Below, piece after piece: positions 20,801-25,984 of a stretch of DNA of 25,984 nt. The notes below the pieces were generated by a model, which had not been told where the DNA came from, searched no databases, and saw nothing but the letters and a program-made list of their open reading frames with translations. The position numbers and the translations under genes were made by a program. Source of the stretch: Nemertoderma westbladi (lineage: Eukaryota > Xenacoelomorpha > Nemertodermatida > Nemertodermatidae); the NCBI GenBank assembly GCA_032718475.1, contig JAUCBJ010003633.1:1-25984 (forward strand). Reading direction: 5' to 3'. Numbering within the stretch: position 1 is the first letter of the stretch; the number at the start of each line of letters is the position of its first letter.

Positions 20801-22103
20801 TCCCGCATTCCCGCTGCTAGCGAAATCAAAAAGTTACCCTTGGACAATGAATATGAATCAATAAGGCCTTCCTTTAGGATGCTTGCTCGCTTATTAACTC
20901 TATTGTCAATTTCGCAACCCACAGCGATAGTCGTTTTGTGTCAATCTTTTGTATCTCCCATAAAAATTTAAACTTTTAACTCAATAATTCTTAATCTAAA
21001 TGCAAAATGGGTAACGTGTCAGTTTCCATTCCCGTGGCTTTCCGCTACAGATTGGGCCTATGTAATCCCAGGTGCCAGCCCTGACATTCAACTAGCTACT
21101 TATTTACACTGTTAACCTTTGATGCACAGCAGTAGTATGTAAATCGCGGCACAGCTAATTACAAATTCCCCAATCCAATCTTCATTAAAGCAACCTGCAT
21201 TAGGTTGCTTAACGATATGTATAACCAAGTCCCAGCTGAAGGCAGCTTGTGATTGCCGCCTTTTTCGCAACGGGCAGCTTCCATCCCAGCGTCTCATTAG
21301 ATATTCATAGCTGGACCACGCAACCTGTCTGCTCAGGTCTCCCCATTCGGTGTAATACGCAGGAGCAGCGGTACTTAGGCCAGTAGGCGTGTAGGCCCCC
21401 CGGACCGGGTTAAATTGGCAGCCATTCCGTTACTCCGTGTCGGGACTTGCTTGATTGTGGAGATTTATGTTGGCGATCTCCAATCACAAGGGGATTTACT
21501 TACGGAATTTTAAGTAAATATAAGTCGACCTTATTAATGGGGAACGCAGTAAAGCACCTAATCTAAACGACAGAGCGCGCTTGTTGAATGTAATATTACG
21601 CACTTGTATTACTTAATGTAATTCATAACATATAATGTAACTCCGAAAAAAAAAATGACATTACAGATTTTTGTTGTCTGGCTTTCAATCGTTTGTATTA
21701 CTCGCTTATGTGTGATAACGAAAAGGTCAAGATTTGGGTAGGGTTATATATATAATTTCAAATGTTTTTAATTGTTTACTGTTGCTTGACACTTGGGCTT
21801 ATAATAATAATGTTGTCCAGGTCGTTTGACTTATTTACTGGAGTTAATAAAATTGCACTGTCTGATAAATGAAGAGGTGTGTTCGAAAAGGGCCTCTGTA
21901 TGACAAATGTGACAACGTTAATTTTTTTGCTTAGCACAATGTAGTTTTTCATCCTCTACCCACCAGTAAGAGCTACGAAGCCGTATATCAACTTCTTCTA
22001 TGAGAAAACCGAAAAACAAAATTTGCATTTCTTGGATTGAGTTCGAAAAGTCACTAACTACCTACGACAGATGCTGTAGGTCATTTAGTACTTATTTGCG
22101 AAT
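17833..22103. other. Long noncoding stretch, nothing identifiable
   Basis: No gene I can support in about 4.3 kb. Open frames of 61-108 codons (for example near 19727-20354 and 21112-21297) have no recognisable domain and include simple-sequence DNA. Small items: a CT run near 19867, a C-rich run near 20191-20206, a duplicated AGAATAAAAGCCATA near 20425 and 20452, and the AT-rich 17930-18310. The stretches 18340-18480 and 21040-21460 have more balanced composition and could be old repeats or exons, but I recognise nothing. Confidence 0.45.
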
Positions 22104-22145
22104 CAGCCGCAATTGCACAGCCGCAATTGCACAGCCGCAATTGCA
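22104..22145. repeat. 14-bp tandem repeat, three perfect copies
   Basis: Unit CAGCCGCAATTGCA repeated exactly three times. Each unit contains the palindrome GCAATTGC. Confidence 0.95.
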
Positions 22146-22482
22146 ATGAAATGTGACGTATGAAATTTGAGATTAAACAAAAATAAGTTAAAAATAGAAT
22201 GCAGTATAACTTTTCAAAATGTGACTCTTCTGGTCTGTCAACAGAATGAAATTATTAGTTTTATTCTAAATTTTCAATTTAGCGAGATTTTTACTCTCAA
22301 TGTGTTGGTTTTTATGAAAACAATAACTCAGCAATACTCGAGCTGAATATTTATTTAGTTGTTCTTCCCTCCTGTTTCACTCTAACGCCGTTAGGTCCGC
22401 TGTTAGAGATAGAATATATGCAACTTAAGACTGCCCGTTCAATAGAAGTGGATTAGGTGGGAGTTTGTGTGTCAGGGGCAAG

Positions 22483-22554
22483 TGGCTGAGCTGGTTACCG
22501 CTACTGATGAGGCCTGTTAGGCCGAAACGTAGGTATAGCGCTGGTTCAACCCCC
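22483..22554 (+). promoter_or_regulatory. RNA polymerase III type-2 promoter-like A and B boxes
   Basis: TGGCTGAGCTGG (22483-22494) matches the A-box pattern TRGCNNAGYNGG. GGTTCAACCCCC (22543-22554) is close to the B box GGTTCRANNCC. The spacing is about 48 nt, within the tRNA-like range. The sequence does not fold as a good tRNA (the T stem does not pair), so it is not called a tRNA gene. Confidence 0.6.
22499..22540 (+). ncRNA. Hammerhead ribozyme, minimal type I-like
   Basis: All core parts are in order. Stem I 5' strand CGCTA (22499-22503); CTGATGA core (22504-22510); stem II GGCC-TGTTA-GGCC (22511-22523); GAA core (22524-22526); stem III of only two pairs, A22527-U22534 and C22528-G22533, with loop GUAG; cleavage-site base A22535 in GUA; stem I 3' strand TAGCG (22536-22540), perfectly complementary to the 5' strand. 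Stem I may extend past a C-C mismatch. The very short stem III is as described for hammerheads in animal retroelements, which often act as dimers. The predicted cut is 3' of A22535. Every invariant core base is present, so activity is plausible. Confidence 0.85.
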
Positions 22555-22588
22555 GGTGACGCGCTTTCTCATTTTTTCCACTTCTGAA

Positions 22589-23620
22589 CAAAACCATTTA
22601 ACATTACATAATTTATGAAAATAAACTGTTCGGCCTGCTTCTAATATATTACCAAATGGAATCACATGATGTAACAAGGAATGCTTCAAATTTTATGGCG
22701 CAATAACATTTAACATTGGATTAACACAAAATGTAATTGGTATAAAATATAACATAAATGTATTTTGTTATTACTGCCATCATTGGTGCCAAATATGAAC
22801 TTAGGCCTAAAGTTGGCACTAGTATTGAGAATATTACTTGGCAAATCCGTTTATTTATAAAAACATAAAAAAAAACACTTAATATTTTATTAGTTATGCT
22901 CCTGAGATTGTCTGTCTCTAACACTCTATTAATTACTTTAAATTAAACAAAATTAAAAAGCTTTAAATTGTATAAAATTCAATATATTTACCCAATGCAG
23001 CATTCATATTGCAACACCAATCAGAAAACCCCCTGAACATCCTGATTTATATTGTCAATAAAATCATCAAACCCAAATATACATCGAAAATATAGTAATA
23101 TATATGTAGATACTGTAGTTAGGTGAATTCCTAGCATACAGTACCGGTAGCTAAATGATTACATGTTTCCTCTGGGCAGTATAATTCTAGGGGGACCCTA
23201 CTGGAATTAAGACTTAGTGCGTAATCCCTGGCCTAAATTCAAACTTACTTTAAATGGCTAATCAATTGCATCGCAATCCAAGATTACATAACAATTATTT
23301 TATGCTAGCAGTCGTGCGTACACATTCAGGATTCTAGATCTTCACCAGTTCTCTCCATCAACAGCAGCCTGCACCCATCTGTATCTCTCCGCGAGGTGTG
23401 TTCATAAACAACAAAAATTAATGCAAGACAAAATTGTGATGGTTCATTGATGTCTTTCGATTCGTTTCAACTATTAATGTCGTTTGTACCTATTTAATGT
23501 AAAAAGTTAGAATTATTTGTTTGTGCGAAAAATACAATTTACCCCCATTTTTAATTTACTCTTTACTTATTGCCTATAATATTACCAATAAATATTGTTC
23601 GTCGCTCAGGTTACTCAAAA
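22589..23620. other. Noncoding AT-rich DNA
   Basis: I see no gene. The open frame on the minus strand near 22721-22924 is low-complexity. A less AT-rich patch at 23330-23400 shows nothing I recognise. Confidence 0.5.
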
Positions 23621-23706
23621 ATGTGCTTCTCTAATTATATAGTTTTCCACGGGGACGTCTCATATGTGCTTCTCTAATTATATAGTTTTCCACGGGGACG
23701 ACTCAT
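23621..23706. repeat. 43-bp tandem duplication, two copies
   Basis: Units 23621-23663 and 23664-23706, starting ATGTGCTTCTCTAATTATAT, differ at a single base (GACGTCTC against GACGACTC). A recent duplication. Confidence 0.95.
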
Positions 23707-23945
23707 ATGTTGAGGAGGTAGACTGGGAGATAAGTTTTTCGAACTGTAAAAAATCAAATAATTATATAATAGGGTTCGCCTTTCTAACTTACTTATGGTT
23801 CTATTCAATTTATAATATTGCGAAAATTAGCGATTTTTTATAGAATTAAATAATTCATATTGTCATCAATTATTACGGTATTCTATTTAAAAACTTAATG
23901 ATAGTCAAGTAACTATTCATATAATACGTATCTCCTTTCTCCACA

Positions 23946-23976
23946 AATAACAGCTGATTATTAATCAGCTGTTATT
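23946..23976. repeat. 15-bp perfect palindrome with 1-nt spacer
   Basis: AATAACAGCTGATTA, then T, then TAATCAGCTGTTATT. A further ATTAATCAGCTCTTAT follows at about 23981. It contains CAGCTG E-box cores and lies about 250 bp upstream of the Ig-protein gene. A regulatory role is possible but unproven. Confidence 0.8.
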
Positions 23977-24006
23977 AATCATTAATCAGCTCTTATCATT
24001 GACATT

Positions 24007-24072
24007 CGTTTTTTTTATTTTGGGTAAAATAATCTGCCACTGTAACCTGCTATTTCCCTTAATTGGTAATTT
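24007..24072 (+). repeat. Shared module, degenerate solitary copy
   Basis: CGTTTTTTTTATTTTGGGTA, then CTGTAACCTGCTATTTCCCT, then AATTGGTAATTT. The same order as the MITE-A module, but with no inverted repeat seen around it. Confidence 0.65.
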
Positions 24073-24227
24073 AACATCAATACGAGATATTATTTTTCGA
24101 GATATGGGATTGCATCCATTTTTTCCCACATGTCTGGTTATTTTAGGTTAAGTTGTATTGAAGTTAAATTCCCATGTGGTACTCTGTTACCTTAACCATC
24201 TGTAACTCACCTTATTACATTATAAAT

Positions 24228-25095
24228 ATGAAATCACTATTAATATTTCTCATACTGATAGACGTTGCTATGGGCTCTTTTTTGTATGTAAAATTCAAGT
24301 TTAATGGATATAAACTAGTCGAACCGGATGGATCTCCGTTTACTAGACAATGTTTAGTTAAAGAAGACAGAGATAATATCAGAATACACGTTGATTTTAT
24401 TATTGAGGCCCAAAGTACATTGGATATTCCCGATGTTCTGGAGTTAGAAGTTACTGCTAAAGGTGGTAATGGTTACAACATAATTGTGTCGAATGCGATA
24501 AACGCTAATATAGATGTTTGTTCCATGAACAACGTTGTTGCTACTTCTTGTGATGGATGGAATACGACTGAATATACATCTAGTTATACAGATTTAGGAG
24601 GAGCTACAGGATTCATAACTGTTGGGTTGAATCCTCCTGTTTTGGAATCTGTACCGGATGAATTTGAGATAAGAATAAAATATTACATGACTCAATTGGC
24701 AGTTACTGCGGTACAACTTCAGAATAACACGGCCTTCCCCAATCAGACAGCTTTTCCACTGATCATACCTCTAACCCAATGTAGAGCGGATACTAAACCA
24801 GAGTGTAGCTGCGATGTACTGAGTTGTACTTATATAGAAGGCAGTTCAGCTATATTAACCTGTAAGTTATCGGATTGGGTACCGATACCGGTAGCTGGAA
24901 TTACATCAGGAGATTCTAGATGGAGTTGGTATAGTAACGGAGTTGCTATTGGTGGAGGGTTTAATGAATCACATGATACACTGAGTATAACTTGGCTGCT
25001 AAGTCGAGGAGATAATGGGGCAGAGTTTATATGTAAGGCGCGGAATATAGCTATAGAAGATGATAAATCCTGTGACACTACGATCGTAGTTCAAT
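24228..25095 (+). CDS. Secreted immunoglobulin-domain protein, first coding exon
   Basis: Starts at ATG 24228, where MKSLLIFLILIDVAMGSF gives a clear signal peptide; the upstream in-frame ATG at 24174 would bury it. Residues about 19-190 form a cysteine-containing extracellular region I do not recognise. Residues about 200-289 are an Ig-like domain: C212, W234 in WSWYSNG, and D262-N-G-A-E-F-I-C269. N-glycosylation sequons lie at N112, N166, N172 and N246. The frame passes VVQ and then meets a consensus donor GTAAGT at 25096-25101, giving 289 codons plus one base. That is a phase-1 junction, as is usual for Ig-domain exons. The open frame beyond the donor is intron. Later exons, with any further Ig domains or membrane anchor, lie outside the window. 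An adhesion or immune-type receptor role is inference. Confidence 0.8.
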
Positions 25096-25128
25096 GTAAG
25101 TTTGAGAAATCCATTAAACGTTATAACG

Positions 25129-25146
25129 TACTACTACTACTACTAG
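25129..25146. repeat. Trinucleotide tract at the retrotransposon 3' end
   Basis: Five TAC units then TAG on the plus strand, that is (CTA/TAG)n on the retrotransposon strand. It includes the stop codon of the reverse-transcriptase tail. Confidence 0.9.
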
Positions 25147-25510
25147 GTCGAGCGAACTCGGACAGTGGAAATGAGATCCTTCCAGGCTTCCCGATTCTCC
25201 ATAGTTGTCGAAATTTCGTTTCTCCCAAGTTCAGTATCCCTTTCAAGTTGATCTATATATGTTATGGCTGGTCGTCCACAACTACGCTTTCCATGAGTTG
25301 GTTGCCAGAAAAGTAGATCTGGTATGATCTCGTCTTTACTTCTCCAGCAGTGCCCACTGAATCTTAATCTGCGTTCACCGATGGCGGTAGATACAGGTGG
25401 TATAGTGCCATAGAGCTCGGTGTTTGTCATGTGTTGTCTCTCCAGCTGATGTTAGATGCCTTTAGTAGTCTTGGGTAGCAACCATCACTTCGGTGTTCAA
25501 CTGATCTGAT
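25129..25510 (-). mobile_element. Non-LTR retrotransposon fragment, 3' end of ORF2
   Basis: On the minus strand, 25143-25430 encodes a C-terminal tail typical of animal non-LTR reverse transcriptases: TELYGTIPPVS, ERRLRFSGHCWRSKDE, LLFWQPTHGKRSCGRP and TYIDQLERDT, ending VRVRST. Further upstream, to about 25510, DGCYPRLLKASNISWRDNT continues the same tail in a different frame, so a frameshift lies near 25432. The stop codon TAG opens directly into a (TAG)n tract (25129-25146), a 3'-terminal microsatellite of the kind used by several non-LTR clades. The copy is 5'-truncated and inactive, in the intron of the Ig-protein gene in antisense orientation. The clade (L2-, RTE- or CR1-like) cannot be fixed from this piece. 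Confidence 0.85.
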
Positions 25511-25736
25511 TCAAGTGATCGGGATTATCTGCATCTTCAAAGACTGTGTCCTTTAAGAGGCGTCTCAAATTCTCTCCATGAGGCCACGGAAACACATGAT
25601 CGCGCACAGGTAACCTACCTACTGATGGGGGCTACTGTGGGACCCTTCAGGATACCAATGATACATAATTACCATATGCTGCAATTATTATGCTCAGCAT
25701 AATTGCAGTATAAGGTATTCTTGATAAGCTACATTA

Positions 25737-25984
25737 ATGATTCTGCAACAATTGTGTCTACTGCTATGGAAGACAGTTAATGCAGCAGGTACAGAAACAG
25801 TTCCTGTAGACACTCGAAGCAGAAAAATGCACTGTGGACTGCCCACACAATTCAGAAGTGCCGAAATGACCTATATAAGGCGCAGAAAGAGTCCCGACTC
25901 AAACAGACTACAGCGGCCAAGAATGCAGTTAAGGCTGCATATAGGTCCCTAAACATGCAGTACTCTGTTAATCTACAGGAACTA
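25737..25984 (+). pseudogene. Eroded retroelement-like coding remnant, runs off the window
   Basis: Two frames read as one degraded protein. The first, to about 25828, includes AAGTETVPVDTRSRK. The second continues NALWTAHTIQKCRNDLYKAQ and then KQTTAAKNAVKAAYRSL to the window edge. The switch falls at an A-rich run (about 25827-25831), consistent with one lost or gained base. The basic, alanine/lysine-rich character resembles the stretch between endonuclease and reverse transcriptase in non-LTR elements. Similarity is by eye only, so the assignment is tentative. Its orientation is opposite to the fragment at 25129-25510, so it is a separate insertion. Confidence 0.4.

Larger units (their letters stand above)
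22444..22588 (+). mobile_element. Candidate SINE/retrozyme-like element with a hammerhead ribozyme
   Basis: A stretch of complex, non-AT-rich sequence in AT-rich surroundings. It holds tRNA-like A and B boxes (22483-22494 and 22543-22554) with a hammerhead ribozyme between them, and is bracketed by a 9-bp inverted repeat AGAAGTGGA (22444-22452) / TCCACTTCT (22580-22588). Schistosome S-alpha SINEs are a known precedent for an element with both an RNA polymerase III promoter and a hammerhead. Animal retrozymes and Penelope-like elements also carry hammerheads. The limits are uncertain, since only one copy is in the window and no target duplication was identified. Confidence 0.6.

Noticed and set aside
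21112-21297. Minus-strand 61-codon frame
   Set aside because: No family resemblance or supporting signals; the length is expected by chance.
22483-22560. tRNA gene
   Set aside because: A and B boxes are present, but the T stem and acceptor do not pair and a hammerhead occupies the middle; better explained as a SINE or retrozyme-like unit.
24174-24227. Upstream start of the Ig-protein frame
   Set aside because: Starting at 24174 would put 18 residues before a clear signal peptide; the ATG at 24228 has A at -3 and fits better.
25096-25316. Continuation of the Ig-protein open frame to 25316
   Set aside because: A consensus GTAAGT donor occurs at 25096, and the following frame is antisense to a retrotransposon tail.

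Overview
The window looks like AT-rich nuclear DNA of a metazoan, most likely a marine invertebrate. The evidence is: coding sequence broken by a probable intron and by consensus splice signals, a recognisable ELAV/Hu-family RNA-binding protein, a secreted immunoglobulin-domain protein, and dense DNA-transposon and non-LTR retrotransposon remnants. The palindromes AGGCCT and ACCGGT recur throughout. I cannot name the species.

Left third (1-5505): noncoding DNA, then a small inverted-repeat element (called MITE-A here) split by a 3.8 kb DNA transposon at 1662-5467. The transposon has TAGGGTGGCC ends and an 8-bp target duplication (AGGCCTAT). On the minus strand it carries its own hAT-like transposase gene in two probable exons, with one frame break near 3070. 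Next come a Mutator-like non-autonomous element at 6734-7573 (9-bp duplication GTATTTTTC), a hAT-type MITE at 8185-8916 (8-bp duplication GTGGTTTG) and a second MITE-A in reverse orientation at 10139-10561.

Middle (10562-17822): simple repeats and perfect hairpins. Then a GC-rich, intronless ELAV-like gene (13570-14709) with three RNA-recognition motifs, sitting alone in AT-rich DNA. Its AT/U-rich 3' flank ends at a Mutator-like element (16910-17822) whose interior is a 35-unit, 17-bp satellite with higher-order structure.

Right third (17823-25984): 4.6 kb with no gene I can support, then a compact hammerhead-ribozyme motif (22499-22540) lying between sequences that resemble the A and B boxes of an RNA polymerase III promoter, which suggests a SINE or retrozyme-like element. 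At the end are the first exon of a secreted Ig-domain protein (24228-25095, consensus splice donor) and, in its intron, the 3' end of a non-LTR retrotransposon plus a second eroded retroelement-like coding stretch.

A theme across the window is a short module, TTTATTGTTTTGGTT followed about ten bases later by CTGTAACCTGCTCC, often with CCCTCAATTGGTAAAGTG beside it. It occurs about eleven times and lies inside four structurally different terminal-inverted-repeat elements. The most unusual observations are the ribozyme, this shared module, the satellite-bearing element, the nested autonomous transposon and the isolated GC-rich intronless ELAV gene.
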